A stretch of 22,944 bases of DNA from Pseudomonadota bacterium (GTDB lineage Bacteria > Pseudomonadota > Gammaproteobacteria > Burkholderiales > Burkholderiaceae_D), in assembly GCA_023422955.1 (NCBI GenBank), contig JAFAGG010000121.1:1-22944 (forward strand). Reading direction: 5' to 3'. The notes beneath the pieces are model-generated. The model saw only the letters and a program-made list of their open reading frames with translations. It had not been told where the DNA came from and made no database searches. The translations under genes and the position numbers were made by a program. Positions 1 through 8,453 of the stretch are shown piece by piece (within the stretch, counting starts at the first letter, position 1; each line of letters opens with the position of its first letter).

Positions 1-18
1 TTTTTGCCAGTTCTGCGC

Positions 19-627
19 TTAGGCCAGTTCTGCGATTTTCTGGCGCGTCTGCGACAGGGCGCGCTCTGCGGTTTCCTTGCCCATGGCCAGGCCTTCGGTA
101 TGGATGAAGGTCACATCGTCCATGCCGAGAAAAGCCAGCACGGTACGCAGGTAGGTGTCCTGGAATTCCATGGTCTTGGCCGGTCCTTCCGAATAGACGC
201 CGTCGCGGGAGATGAAGACATACACTTTTTTGTTCTTCACCAGTCCCTCCGGTCCTTCCTGGGTATAGCGGAAAGTGATGCCGGCGCGGGCGACATGGTC
301 GATCCAGGCTTTCAGGGTGGACGGGATGGAGAAGTTGTACATCGGTGCGCCGATCACGATGGTGTCGGCGGCAAGCAGTTCTTCCACCAGGCTATCCGAA
401 ATCTTCACCGCTTCAATCTGCTCCGGCGTGCGCTTTTCTGCCGGCGTAAAGAAAGCGCCCATCATCTGCTCGTTCAGATGCGGAATGGGATGGGCAGCCA
501 GATCCCGTTCCGTGACTTCGGCATCCGGACGGGATGCTTTCCATTGATTGATGAATTCGCCTGTCAGCTGGCGCGAGACCGAACCCTGGTTGCGTACGCT
601 GCTATTGATGTGAAGAAGCTTGGCCAT
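19..627 (-). CDS. azoR: FMN-dependent NADH-azoreductase / quinone reductase AzoR
   Basis: This 202-aa cytoplasmic flavodoxin-fold oxidoreductase has the usual AzoR length (E. coli 201 aa). Visible family signatures are an N-terminal phosphate-binding stretch (INSSVRNQGSVSRQ, residues 7-20), the FMN-contacting PMYNF at 95-99, a conserved block TFRYTQEGPEGLV at 118-130, and the SRxG flavin loop at 140-143. That loop reads SRDG where E. coli has SRGG. The family uses NADH to reduce quinones and azo compounds by two electrons; the physiological role is thought to be quinone/electrophile detoxification. The start is the ATG at 625-627, with an AAGGAA ribosome-binding site at 633-638. It lies 99 bases downstream of the pirin gene on the same strand, so co-transcription is possible, but a repeat tract fills half the gap. 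Identity is confident; the substrate is not determinable from sequence. Confidence 0.93.
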   Translation of the reverse strand: MAKLLHINSSVRNQGSVSRQLTGEFINQWKASRPDAEVTERDLAAHPIPHLNEQMMGAFFTPAEKRTPEQIEAVKISDSLVEELLAADTIVIGAPMYNFSIPSTLKAWIDHVARAGITFRYTQEGPEGLVKNKKVYVFISRDGVYSEGPAKTMEFQDTYLRTVLAFLGMDDVTFIHTEGLAMGKETAERALSQTRQKIAELA

Positions 628-641
628 GTTGATTCCTTTCT

Positions 642-693
642 GTTTGTTTATTCGTTTATTTATTTGTTCGTTGGTTGGTTCATTCGTTCGTTG
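642..693. repeat. Degenerate tetranucleotide tract, 13 units of RTTN
   Basis: Thirteen consecutive four-base units of the form [A/G]TT[T/C/G] run without interruption (GTTT, GTTT, ATTC, GTTT, ATTT, ATTT, GTTC, GTTG, GTTG, GTTC, ATTC, GTTC, GTTG). Read on the minus strand they are NAAY units forming an A-rich leader with G only at some unit starts. The tract ends only three bases before the azoR Shine-Dalgarno site (633-638). It may act as an unstructured translation-enhancing leader or as a length-variable spacer; neither is proven. Confidence 0.85.
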
Positions 694-726
694 TAAGGCT
701 GGTGCCGGGTATTTTGCCTATTCTGC

Positions 727-1428
727 TTAATAAGGAAGATCGAACAGCAGGACTTCCGCATCCTGCGCATTTGCCAGCGTGACCTGGCTTGCGCTGCCGA
801 TCTTTAGGGCGTCGCCGCCTTCCAGGGCCTGACCGTTGACGGTGATGGCGCCGCGGATCACGTGGACGTAGGCGGTGCGGCCGGATTGAAGATCATGGCT
901 GACGGCCTCGCCGCCCTCCAGGATGGCGGCGTAAAGAAAGGCATCCTGATGAATGAGGACGGAGCCGTCACGGCCATCGGACGAGGCAATCAGGCGCAGT
1001 TGTCCGCGCTTGGATTCGGCGCTGAAATGCTTTTCCTCATAACTGGGGGCTATGCCTTTTACATTCGGCTCTATCCATATTTGCAGAAAGTGCACAGGCT
1101 GCTCGGCCGACTGATTGAATTCGCTGTGCCTGACGCCGCTGCCGGCCGACATGCGCTGCACGTCGCCGTAACGCAGCGTCGAGCCGTTGCCTATGCTGTC
1201 CTGGTGAGCCAGGGCGCCCTCCAGCACATAGGAAATGATTTCCATATCGCGATGTCCATGGGTGCCGAATCCCCGGCCGGGCTTTACGCGGTCTTCGTTG
1301 ATGACGAGCAGGGGGCCGAAACCGAGATGGGCCGGATCCTGGTAATGACCGAAGGAAAAGCTGTGCCGGGAATCCAGCCAGCCATGATCAGCCTTGCCGC
1401 GTTCATTGCCTTTTCGTAATTGCATCAT
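727..1428 (-). CDS. Pirin family protein, YhhW-type (quercetin 2,3-dioxygenase-like)
   Basis: This is a 233-aa bicupin of the pirin family. It matches E. coli YhhW along its length: GNERGxADHGWLDSxHSFSF at the N-terminus, GFGTHGHRDMEI near 53-64, and SAGSGVRHSEFN at 94-105. The four metal ligands of the family are in place (H57, H59, H101, E103), and the C-terminus ends in the typical LLFDLP. Known YhhW and pirin proteins bind a metal and some cleave quercetin in vitro; the true substrate is usually unknown. The start ATG at 1426-1428 follows an AGGAGA ribosome-binding site; a second ATG comes right after it. The gene diverges from a YhaJ-type LysR regulator across 186 bases and precedes azoR, which suggests a shared response to phenolics or quinones (inference). 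Confidence 0.92.
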   Translation of the reverse strand: MMQLRKGNERGKADHGWLDSRHSFSFGHYQDPAHLGFGPLLVINEDRVKPGRGFGTHGHRDMEIISYVLEGALAHQDSIGNGSTLRYGDVQRMSAGSGVRHSEFNQSAEQPVHFLQIWIEPNVKGIAPSYEEKHFSAESKRGQLRLIASSDGRDGSVLIHQDAFLYAAILEGGEAVSHDLQSGRTAYVHVIRGAITVNGQALEGGDALKIGSASQVTLANAQDAEVLLFDLPY

Positions 1429-1506
1429 GTCGTTTCTCCTGTATTCGCTTGACCTGTAAAAAGGTAATGGGCGATTAATTCGAATATGGGAATTTCTGGA
1501 AAAATT

Positions 1507-1535
1507 TTGAAATAAAGCCTGATTCGCACTAGAAT
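1507..1535 (+). promoter_or_regulatory. Sigma-70-type promoter for the LysR gene
   Basis: TTGAAA at 1507-1512 and TAGAAT at 1530-1535 are separated by 17 bases, close to the sigma-70 consensus, and point toward the LysR gene. Transcription would begin near 1542 and leave a leader of about 70 bases to the preferred ATG at 1615. The same divergent gap holds the 8-bp palindrome ATTCGAAT (1478-1485), a candidate part of a LysR-type operator, but this is only a guess. Confidence 0.5.
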
Positions 1536-1614
1536 TCCTGATGAACTCCAGTATAGGTTGTTCGAATTGGAAACAAAAACGGAAAATTTGCCAATCTTTC
1601 TTCGAAAAAATCGA

Positions 1615-2535
1615 ATGTTAAAACTCAGCCTGGATGCACTGGAAATCCTGGATGCCATTGACCGGCGCGGCTCATTTTCCGCGGCTGGCAAGGAATTGCA
1701 CCGCGTACCTTCCACCATTTCCTATACGGTGTCGAAACTGGAAGAAGATCTGGGCGTGCAGGTCTTTGAAAGAGCGGGCCCCAAAATCGCCCTGACCCCG
1801 GCCGGGCAGGAATTACTGAAGGAAGGCCGCTACCTGCTGCGTGCGGCGAGCAATCTGGAGTCACGGGTGCGCCGCGTCGCCAGCGGGTGGGAAACGGAAA
1901 TCACGCTCGGCCTGGATCTCATCTTTACGCCGCTGGCGCTGGAGCAGGACATACGCGAGTTTTACCAGCTTGCAGAACAAACCCGCTTGAGGCTGCTAAC
2001 GGAAACCATGTCCGGCACCTGGGAAGCCTTGCTCGATCGTCGCATCGATCTGCTGATCGGCGGATCGAGCGAAGGGCCTTCCGGCGGCGGTTATGCGACC
2101 GAGCCGCTGGGGGAGGTGAGGTTCGTATTCGCCGTAGCTCCCGGCCATCCGCTGGCAAAAATCGATCGCCCGCTGGTCAACGCGGACCTGCAAGCCTACC
2201 GTGCGATCGCCGTCGCCGATACCGCGCGCCGTCTTGCGCCGCGCACCGTGGGACTGAGCTTCGGCCAGGATGCGCTGGCGGTGCCGGACATGCAGACCAA
2301 GCTGGCCTACCAGGTTGCGGGGCTGGGTTCCGGCTTTCTTCCCGAAGCTTATGCGGCCGAAGCCATTCGCCAGGGCAGGCTGATGGAAAAGGAAGTGAAG
2401 GACAAGCGGCAGGTGGAAATGCTTTATCTGGCATGGCGCATCGAGGAAGAGGGCAAGGCGCTGATGTGGTGGCGGGAACGGATCATCGATAAATGCAAGG
2501 GGCAAGGCATAGCGCCATTGATGCCACGGTTCTGA
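1615..2535 (+). CDS. LysR-family transcriptional regulator, YhaJ-type
   Basis: This is a 306-aa LTTR. The N-terminal winged helix-turn-helix (residues about 4-62) contains LSLDALEILDAIDRRGSFSA and VPSTISYTVSKLEEDLGVQV. The remainder is the effector-binding domain (about 88-300) with GWETEITLGLD and YRAIAVADTARR. These stretches resemble E. coli YhaJ, which also neighbours a pirin gene and has been linked to sensing aromatic compounds. The ATG at 1615 is chosen because the DNA-binding domain begins there; an in-frame TTG at 1558 would add 19 residues unlike the family and has no better ribosome-binding site. It is transcribed away from the minus-strand pirin/azoR pair, the classic layout for a LysR regulator acting on its divergent neighbour and on itself (inference). 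Confidence 0.9.
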   Translation: MLKLSLDALEILDAIDRRGSFSAAGKELHRVPSTISYTVSKLEEDLGVQVFERAGPKIALTPAGQELLKEGRYLLRAASNLESRVRRVASGWETEITLGLDLIFTPLALEQDIREFYQLAEQTRLRLLTETMSGTWEALLDRRIDLLIGGSSEGPSGGGYATEPLGEVRFVFAVAPGHPLAKIDRPLVNADLQAYRAIAVADTARRLAPRTVGLSFGQDALAVPDMQTKLAYQVAGLGSGFLPEAYAAEAIRQGRLMEKEVKDKRQVEMLYLAWRIEEEGKALMWWRERIIDKCKGQGIAPLMPRF

Positions 2536-2846
2536 AAGCTATCCGGCGTGCAAGCGGCTTTTACTCGGAAGGATGCAATTGCAGCGCAAACCTTGATGAT
2601 TGAGTACCTGCTTGTCATCATTGAATGCAATATACCGGCAGCGGATATTTCCAAAGCAAAACCCGGTCTCCAGCCAAAGGGGCGGGGTTATTCAGGCGGC
2701 GCCAGTCAGTGACGGCAGTGAAGTAGTGCAATGAAGTAATCCCGCAAGGCAGGCCCGATCAATGCTAGGGAAGCTGAAGTTGCAAGCAACAGATCAGCCG
2801 GGACGATCGGCCTTCATTCTTGTCCAGTCTATTCAGGAGAGGATTC
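2536..2846. other. Intergenic stretch between LysR and pirin genes
   Basis: No convincing gene lies in these 311 bases; short open frames here lack a ribosome-binding site and protein character. A 6-bp inverted pair TGATGA (2594-2599) / TCATCA (2615-2620) is present, but no clear promoter or intrinsic terminator was recognised. Confidence 0.5.
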
Positions 2847-3758
2847 ATGCTTAACAGTGGTGTGGAAATGACCATCGTGCCGCCCTTGCGCGACCTGGGC
2901 GATGGTTTCAAAGTCCGTCGGGCGCTGCCCAGTCGCGACAAGCGCACAATCGGCCCGTTTGTATTCTTCGATCAGTTCGGTCCGGCGCAATTCGAAGCGG
3001 GTAAAGGCCTGGATGTACGTCCTCATCCGCATATCGGACTGGCAACCGTGACTTACCTGCTGGGCGGTGAAATCCTGCATCGCGATAGCCTGGGAACGGA
3101 GCAACGCATCCATCCGGGCGCCATGAACTGGATGACGGCCGGGCGCGGCATCGTGCATTCCGAGAGAACCGCCGCCGATACGCGGCGCGATGCTAGTTTC
3201 CTGTCGGGCCTGCAGTGCTGGGTGGCGCTGCCCAGGCAGCATGAGGAAGATGAACCCTCGTTCTCACATACGGCGGTAAGCGAACTTCCCTGGATAGAAG
3301 GCGACGGCATTGCCGCTCGCCTGATTACCGGAGAGATGTTCGGCCGCCGCTCACCGGTGAAAACCTTGTCACCCATGGTGTTCGTGGAGATACAACTGCA
3401 ACCGGGTTCGAGTTTGCCGATCGCCGCCGACTATACCGAACGCGCCTTGTACCCGATAGGCGGAGCGATTGATCTCGGTGCGGAAGGGGTCTTCGAGGCG
3501 GGGCAGATGGTGGTGCTGAAACCCGGCGCTACCGTGATCTGCCGATGTGCCGGCACCAATGCTGTAACGCTGGCCTTGATCGGCGGCGAGCCGCTGGACG
3601 GTCCCCGCTATATCGCCTGGAATTTCGTTTCCAGTTCGCGCGATCGCATCTTGCACGCGGCCGAAGACTGGCGTTTGAAAAAGTTTCCAGCAGTGCCAAA
3701 CGAGACGGAATTTATCCCTTTGCCCGAAAACTTTCGCGCGCCCGTTGACTACCCTTGA
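2847..3758 (+). CDS. Pirin family protein (bicupin)
   Basis: This 303-aa protein has the full pirin architecture. The N-terminal cupin contains DVRPHPHIGLATVTYLLGG and MTAGRGIVHSERT, giving a complete metal site at H60, H62, H104 and E106. The C-terminal pirin domain spans about 180-290 (from MVFVEIQLQPGSSLP). It is longer than, and clearly different from, the YhhW-type protein upstream, so the two are not a recent duplication. Family members are iron-binding proteins with quercetinase activity reported for some and redox-sensing or metabolic-enzyme-binding roles for others; the actual role here is unknown. The start ATG at 2847 follows an AGGAGAGG ribosome-binding site (about 2834-2841). The gene probably has its own promoter, given the 311-base gap behind it. 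Confidence 0.92.
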   Translation: MLNSGVEMTIVPPLRDLGDGFKVRRALPSRDKRTIGPFVFFDQFGPAQFEAGKGLDVRPHPHIGLATVTYLLGGEILHRDSLGTEQRIHPGAMNWMTAGRGIVHSERTAADTRRDASFLSGLQCWVALPRQHEEDEPSFSHTAVSELPWIEGDGIAARLITGEMFGRRSPVKTLSPMVFVEIQLQPGSSLPIAADYTERALYPIGGAIDLGAEGVFEAGQMVVLKPGATVICRCAGTNAVTLALIGGEPLDGPRYIAWNFVSSSRDRILHAAEDWRLKKFPAVPNETEFIPLPENFRAPVDYP

Positions 3759-4017
3759 TGCGCCTCCGGGAACAAAAAGAGAATTTCATCAATCTGTTGT
3801 GTAGAGGCACTTGATGAGTGATGAGATTGGCGGCAGGTCCGGGAAATGCGCAAAGATTTTGTGCATCTCCTGTACGGGTCCGTCAAGCAGCCATGAAGAG
3901 GTTTGCGTACCTCGTCCCAAAAATGAAGCATCTTTTGCAGAGTAAAAGCGAAGCGCCTGACATGAGTGCCTGATCTGTCCGGACCTATCGTTCAATCGCC
4001 TTCACATGGAGGAGACT

Positions 4018-4233
4018 ATGCCAGTACTGGAATATACCCGCACCGGTGGCAAGCGCCTGACTTACACCATCGTGTATGACGAAGGAGAATATTTCATCCA
4101 GCGTGAAGGGCACATCAAGAAGTCGGTGCCCGATCCGCTGGCGGCGGGCATGGCCCCGGCGGAGGCAACTCCAAAGATGATGCTGCGGCTGGCGATCGGC
4201 GATATCGAAGCGCTGAATGGCATGGATGAGTGA
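4018..4233 (+). CDS. Small hypothetical protein, 71 aa
   Basis: No family is recognised. The start ATG at 4018 is fixed by a near-perfect GGAGGAG ribosome-binding site at 4008-4014, which makes this a real gene despite its size; an in-frame ATG at 4006 lies upstream of that site and is unlikely to be used. The product is soluble, with no signal peptide or membrane segment. The first half looks like beta strands (VLEYTRTGGKRLTYTIVYDE, then EYFIQREGHIKKS); the second half is a likely helix (MMLRLAIGDIEALNGM). A monocistronic unit with gaps of about 260 and 300 bases on either side. Confidence 0.75.
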   Translation: MPVLEYTRTGGKRLTYTIVYDEGEYFIQREGHIKKSVPDPLAAGMAPAEATPKMMLRLAIGDIEALNGMDE

Positions 4234-4534
4234 TGACGAGTGATGAATAGGACTGGATGATTTTCATCCGGCTTCATTGCTGGCAGCGACAATCCCTGAA
4301 ACAGGCTGGCCTGCAGCATGAACGGTAAGTGCTTTTTCTGTTCACGCACGCCAGCGCATTGCGCATCGCGGCATGAGCGAGGAAGTACCGGGCGCTTTCA
4401 TTCCTGCCTTCCCGCCTCGCCAGAATCTTGTGCCGGCATGGACATTGATATGGCCGGCCGGAGGATAGTTGGGAAACTGTTTGCCGATGGCGTACTCTAC
4501 TTCTGCTCGTAGCCACCTTTCTGGAGCGCAGCCA
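4234..4534. other. Gap between two small genes
   Basis: A small hairpin GGATGA-TTT-TCATCC (4255-4269) lies just after the stop of the upstream gene but lacks a proper T-run, so it is a poor terminator. A 64-codon frame at 4318-4512 (cysteine-rich, MNGKCFFC start) has no ribosome-binding site and is not called as a gene. Nothing else is supported. Confidence 0.4.
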
Positions 4535-4735
4535 ATGCAGGTACAAGTCATACATGAAGACACCAATGGCTCGAAAACCGATCTTGGAATTCGGGAACTC
4601 GATCATCTTCCTCCCTTAGCCATGCCCTTCCCGGTCGAAAAAAATCTTTACTATCTATGCAAAGCTTACTTCGGCCCGGATGAAAGCGGACTTTATCTGC
4701 TGGTACTGGAAGGCGAACCGCGGCTGGCGGGATAA
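4535..4735 (+). CDS. Small hypothetical protein, 66 aa
   Basis: No family is recognised. The ATG at 4535 is preferred because GGAG lies at 4523-4526, eight bases upstream; an in-frame ATG at 4469 would add 22 residues without a better ribosome-binding site. The product is short, acidic and probably soluble, with a proline-rich middle (HLPPLAMPFPVE) and a strand-like C-terminal part (GLYLLVLEGEPRLAG). A strong intrinsic terminator begins 17 bases after the stop codon, which supports a real transcription unit. Confidence 0.6.
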   Translation: MQVQVIHEDTNGSKTDLGIRELDHLPPLAMPFPVEKNLYYLCKAYFGPDESGLYLLVLEGEPRLAG

Positions 4736-4752
4736 GCAGTTCTACTTCGCTC

Positions 4753-4775
4753 AAGGCGCCTGCAGGCGCCTTTTT
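4753..4775 (+). terminator. Rho-independent terminator
   Basis: An 8-bp stem, AAGGCGCC (4753-4760) with GGCGCCTT (4765-4772), has a TGCA loop and overlaps a run of five T (4771-4775). It closes the small-gene region and insulates the recCBD operon downstream. Confidence 0.88.
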
Positions 4776-5000
4776 ACTTTCTGTCTTGGTCTGTCAAATT
4801 CGATAAGCTGGACAACATTGACAAGCAAGATTGATAAAGCGTCAAAGCTTTCCAGTTAAAAAGCTTTCTTGCTGTCACTCAAGACTCGCTTTCCCTTTTA
4901 CAATACGGCAAGCTGCCAAATCCGCAATGCCTATGCATTAACCACAGCGTTGATGCCACGCAGGCGGACCTGGCCCGGTTTTTCACCTTGCCCGTCTTGT

Positions 5001-8000
5001 ATGCCGTCTTCTCTACATCCAGGCTTGATCACCTTGCATGGCAACCAGCTGGAACAGCTGCGCGATGTGGTGTTCGACTGGATGGCGCAGCATCCGCTCC
5101 ATCCGCTCGAAGAAGAAGTCTTCCTGGTGCAGTCGAACGGCATCGCCGAATGGCTGAAGATTGCGCTGGCAGAAAAAGGCGGCGTCTGCGCCGCGTCGCG
5201 CATCACCTTGCCGGCGCGCTTCCTGTGGGAAGCCTATCGTAGCCAGCTCGGTCCCGAGCGCGTGCCGCGCCGTTCGCCTTTCGACAAGTCGCCGCTGACC
5301 TGGCGCTTGATGCGCCTGTTGCCGGGCCTGCTCGACCATCCCGACTTCGGACCCTTGCGCCACTTCCTGGCCGACAACGATCCCGAACGTTACCTACAGT
5401 TGTGCAGCAAGCTCTCCGATCTGATGGACCAGTACCAGGTTTACCGCGCCGACTGGCTGCAGGACTGGACCGAGGGCAAGGCCGTGGTGCGACTGGCGCA
5501 GGGAGGGCAGGCCGATCTGAATGCTACGCAGCGCTGGCAAGCCTTGTTGTGGCAGGCGCTGATGCAAAGCGTGAAAGAAACATCGCGCCATAGCGGCCGT
5601 GCGCAGATACACAATCAGTTCGTGCAATCCATCGCCAATGGCGAAGCGGCTGCCCGGCCCTTGCCGCGGCGCGTGGTGCTGTTCGGCATATCGGCGCTGC
5701 CTTATCAGACGCTGGAAGCGCTGGGCGCCTTGTCATCCTGCATGCAGGTGATACTGGCTGTGCCTAATCCCTGCCGCTTCTACTGGGGCGACATCATCGA
5801 TGGCCGCGAGCTGCTGCGTGCGCAGCGCCGCCGACAGCCGCTGCGCGACAAGCGCGAGCTGTCCGGCATCGCGCTGGAAGCAATGCATGTGCACAGCCAT
5901 CCCTTGCTGGCCTCGTGGGGCCGGCTGGGACGCGACTTCATCCGCATGCTGGACCAGTTCGACGATGCGCAGGCCACCACGCAAGCCTTTCCGCAATTGC
6001 GCCTCGACCTGTTCGATGAAGAAGAGGGCGATACACTGCTTGCGCAAGTGCAGGCGGCGGTGCGCGACCTGCTGCCGCTGCAGGATCATGCGCGCCACGT
6101 CGTCGCCGAAAATGACCGCTCCATCGAGTTTCATGTTGCGCACAATGCGCAGCGCGAAGTGGAAATCCTGCACGACCAGTTGCTGCACCTGTTCGCTTCC
6201 AATCCCTCGCTGCGTCCGCGCGACGTGGTGGTGATGGTGCCGGATATCGCGAGCTTCGCGCCATCCATCCAGGCCGTGTTCGGCCAGCAGGTGCGCAAGG
6301 ATGAACGCTTCATTCCATATGAAGTCGTCGATGCCGCGCAGCGCCACAACAATCCCGTACTGCTCGCGCTGGAATGGCTGCTGCGCCTGCCGCAGCAGCG
6401 CTGCCTGCAAAGCGAAGTGCGCGACCTGCTCGATGTGCCGGCGCTGGCCGCGCGCTTCGGCCTGGAAGAAGCCGATCTGCCGCGCCTCGGACAATGGATA
6501 GAAGAATCGGGCGTGCGCTGGGGGCTGGACCGGCAGCACCGCCAAGGCATAGGCCTGGGACCGGCCGGCGAACAGAATGCATGGATCTTCGGCATACGCC
6601 GCATGCTGCTCGGTTATGCGAACGGACACGATGCCAGCTTCGGCGAGATCGAACCCTATCCGGAAATCGGCGGGCTGGATGCCGCGCTGGCCGGGTCGCT
6701 GGCCAGCTTCGTCGATGCCTTGCTGGAATGGCGCGCCTTGCTGGCCCAGCCGACCTTGCCGGAAGCATGGGCGGCGCGCGCGCGTGCGCTGCTGAAGGAT
6801 TTTTTCGATCTGCGCGACGAGAGCGACCGGCTGACCGGATCGCAATTGGAGCAGGCATTGCAATGCTGGCTCGACGATTCCAGCCTGGCCGAGTTCCGCA
6901 ACCCGGTGCCGCTCGCGGTATTCCGCGAAGCCTGGCTGGATGCGATAGACGAACCGGCGCTGCATCAGCGCTTCATGTCGGGCGGTGTGACCTTCTGTAC
7001 CCTGATGCCGATGCGTGCCGTGCCGTTTCGCGTCGTCTGCCTGCTGGGCATGAACGATGGCGATTATCCGCGCCGCGCGCAACGCGCCGATTTCGATCTA
7101 CTGTCCCAGCTCGGCCTGGGCCGGCCCGGCGACCGCTCGCGCCGCGACGACGATCGCTATCTGATGCTGGAAGCCTTGCTGGCAGCCCGCGACAAGCTCT
7201 ACATCAGCTGGACCGGGCGCAACGTGCGCGACAACAGCGAACAGCCGGCCTCCATCCTGGTATCGCAATTGCGCGATTACCTGAAAGCGGGATGGGAAAT
7301 CGACCTCGATGCGCTGACCACCGAACATCCGCTGCAGCCCTTCAGCCGTCGTTATTTCGAAGAAGAGGGGCTGACCACTTATGCGCGCGAATGGCGCGAT
7401 GTGCATGAGCAGGAAAAAGTCAGAGAGGGCGACAAGGTCTTGCCGCCGTGGGAACCGGAGCCGGACTACCGGCTTAGTCTGTCTTTGTTGTCAGACTTCA
7501 TCCGACAACCAGTGCGTCATTTTTTCCGCTACCGGCTGCAGACCAGTTTCGCCGAACGCCGCCTGGTAGGGCAAGATGAAGAAGCCTTCGGTCTGACCGG
7601 GCTCGACTACTTCAATCTCGCCAGCGCCATGCTGGAAGATCGCGGGCCGCAGGAGACTATCGAAGCGGTAGAGCCCATGTTGCAGCAACGCGCAGCACGC
7701 CTGGCACGCGAAGGCGTGCTGCCGATAGGATTGCTGGGCACGCACTGGCAACAGCAACTGGTCAATGAACTGGTGCCGGTACGTAAAAGCTGGCTGGACT
7801 ACTGCCAGCGTTATCCGGTTGCGTCGGCCAAGCTGCCGGTATCGTTTTCGCACGATGGCCTGCGCCTGGAAGACTGGCTGGACAAGCTGCGCACCGACGG
7901 CAAGGAAGCCGTGTGGCTGGAGCTTCAGGCCGGCAAGATATTGAGCCGCGATGGCAAGCAGGTGCGCGGTGAAAAACTGATTTATCCGTGGTTGCGGCAA

Positions 8001-8453
8001 CTGGTCGCCGCGATGCTGGGGCATCCGGTCAGCGGCTACCTGGTGGCGGCCGATGCCGTCGTCGCCATCCTGCCGATCACAGCAGAGACGGCAAAAGAAC
8101 ATCTCGCGCAAGTGGTGACTTGCTGGCGTGCCGGCATGAACCAGCCCTTGCCGACCGCCTGCCGTACCGCGCTGGCTTATCTGGATGCGCAGAAGGCAGG
8201 CAAGGATGCGCTGGAACGGGCGGGCCTGGCTTACGACGGCAATTATGCGATGCCCGGTGAAAACGAGGATCTCTGCCTGGCCCGCCTGTGGCCGGCATTT
8301 GATGCCTTGAGTGTGGAAGCGCAGTACCCGCACTGGACCGAGACGCTTTACGGTCCTTATTCCGAATGGCTGTCTTCCGGCATCGAGATCCTTGGGCTGG
8401 AAAACGCGCAGCCGGAAAGCGATGAACCGCAGCAGGGACAGGGGGCAGCATGA
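5001..8453 (+). CDS. recC: Exodeoxyribonuclease V subunit gamma RecC
   Basis: RecC is the Chi-recognising subunit of the RecBCD helicase/nuclease, which processes double-strand ends for recombination and degrades foreign linear DNA. From the ATG at 5001 it is 1150 aa (E. coli 1122). Landmarks conserved with E. coli include VLFGISALP, NPCRFYWGDI (about 255), HPLLASWGRLGRDFI (about 300), HNAQREVEILHDQLL, CTLMPMRAVPFRVVCLLGMN (about 668) and GDRSRRDDDRYLMLEAL (about 710). The inactive helicase-like and nuclease-like folds of the family are therefore spanned. The start is uncertain: the frame is open back to 4869 (TTG), with an ATG at 4953, and none has a good ribosome-binding site. The one at 5001 places the N-terminus (LITLHGNQLEQL) where homologues begin. 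TACAAT at 4899-4904 could be the -10 box. It is the first gene of the operon, overlapping recB by four bases. Confidence 0.96.
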   Translation: MPSSLHPGLITLHGNQLEQLRDVVFDWMAQHPLHPLEEEVFLVQSNGIAEWLKIALAEKGGVCAASRITLPARFLWEAYRSQLGPERVPRRSPFDKSPLTWRLMRLLPGLLDHPDFGPLRHFLADNDPERYLQLCSKLSDLMDQYQVYRADWLQDWTEGKAVVRLAQGGQADLNATQRWQALLWQALMQSVKETSRHSGRAQIHNQFVQSIANGEAAARPLPRRVVLFGISALPYQTLEALGALSSCMQVILAVPNPCRFYWGDIIDGRELLRAQRRRQPLRDKRELSGIALEAMHVHSHPLLASWGRLGRDFIRMLDQFDDAQATTQAFPQLRLDLFDEEEGDTLLAQVQAAVRDLLPLQDHARHVVAENDRSIEFHVAHNAQREVEILHDQLLHLFASNPSLRPRDVVVMVPDIASFAPSIQAVFGQQVRKDERFIPYEVVDAAQRHNNPVLLALEWLLRLPQQRCLQSEVRDLLDVPALAARFGLEEADLPRLGQWIEESGVRWGLDRQHRQGIGLGPAGEQNAWIFGIRRMLLGYANGHDASFGEIEPYPEIGGLDAALAGSLASFVDALLEWRALLAQPTLPEAWAARARALLKDFFDLRDESDRLTGSQLEQALQCWLDDSSLAEFRNPVPLAVFREAWLDAIDEPALHQRFMSGGVTFCTLMPMRAVPFRVVCLLGMNDGDYPRRAQRADFDLLSQLGLGRPGDRSRRDDDRYLMLEALLAARDKLYISWTGRNVRDNSEQPASILVSQLRDYLKAGWEIDLDALTTEHPLQPFSRRYFEEEGLTTYAREWRDVHEQEKVREGDKVLPPWEPEPDYRLSLSLLSDFIRQPVRHFFRYRLQTSFAERRLVGQDEEAFGLTGLDYFNLASAMLEDRGPQETIEAVEPMLQQRAARLAREGVLPIGLLGTHWQQQLVNELVPVRKSWLDYCQRYPVASAKLPVSFSHDGLRLEDWLDKLRTDGKEAVWLELQAGKILSRDGKQVRGEKLIYPWLRQLVAAMLGHPVSGYLVAADAVVAILPITAETAKEHLAQVVTCWRAGMNQPLPTACRTALAYLDAQKAGKDALERAGLAYDGNYAMPGENEDLCLARLWPAFDALSVEAQYPHWTETLYGPYSEWLSSGIEILGLENAQPESDEPQQGQGAA

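Noticed and set aside
4..696. Plus-strand frame of 230 codons covering azoR and the tetranucleotide tract.
   Set aside because: It is antisense to azoR; its tail is only the translation of the four-base repeat.
727..3758. The two pirin genes as a recent tandem duplication.
   Set aside because: They differ in length (233 and 303 aa), subgroup and sequence outside the metal-binding motifs, so they are distant paralogues.
4318..4512. A 64-codon cysteine-rich frame with a CxxC near its start.
   Set aside because: No ribosome-binding site, and its C-terminal and N-terminal halves show no consistent protein character.
5733..7082. Long minus-strand open frame (449 codons) inside recC.
   Set aside because: It is antisense to a fully conserved recC, is rich in Arg/Gln/His as expected of a GC-rich shadow frame, and matches no family.
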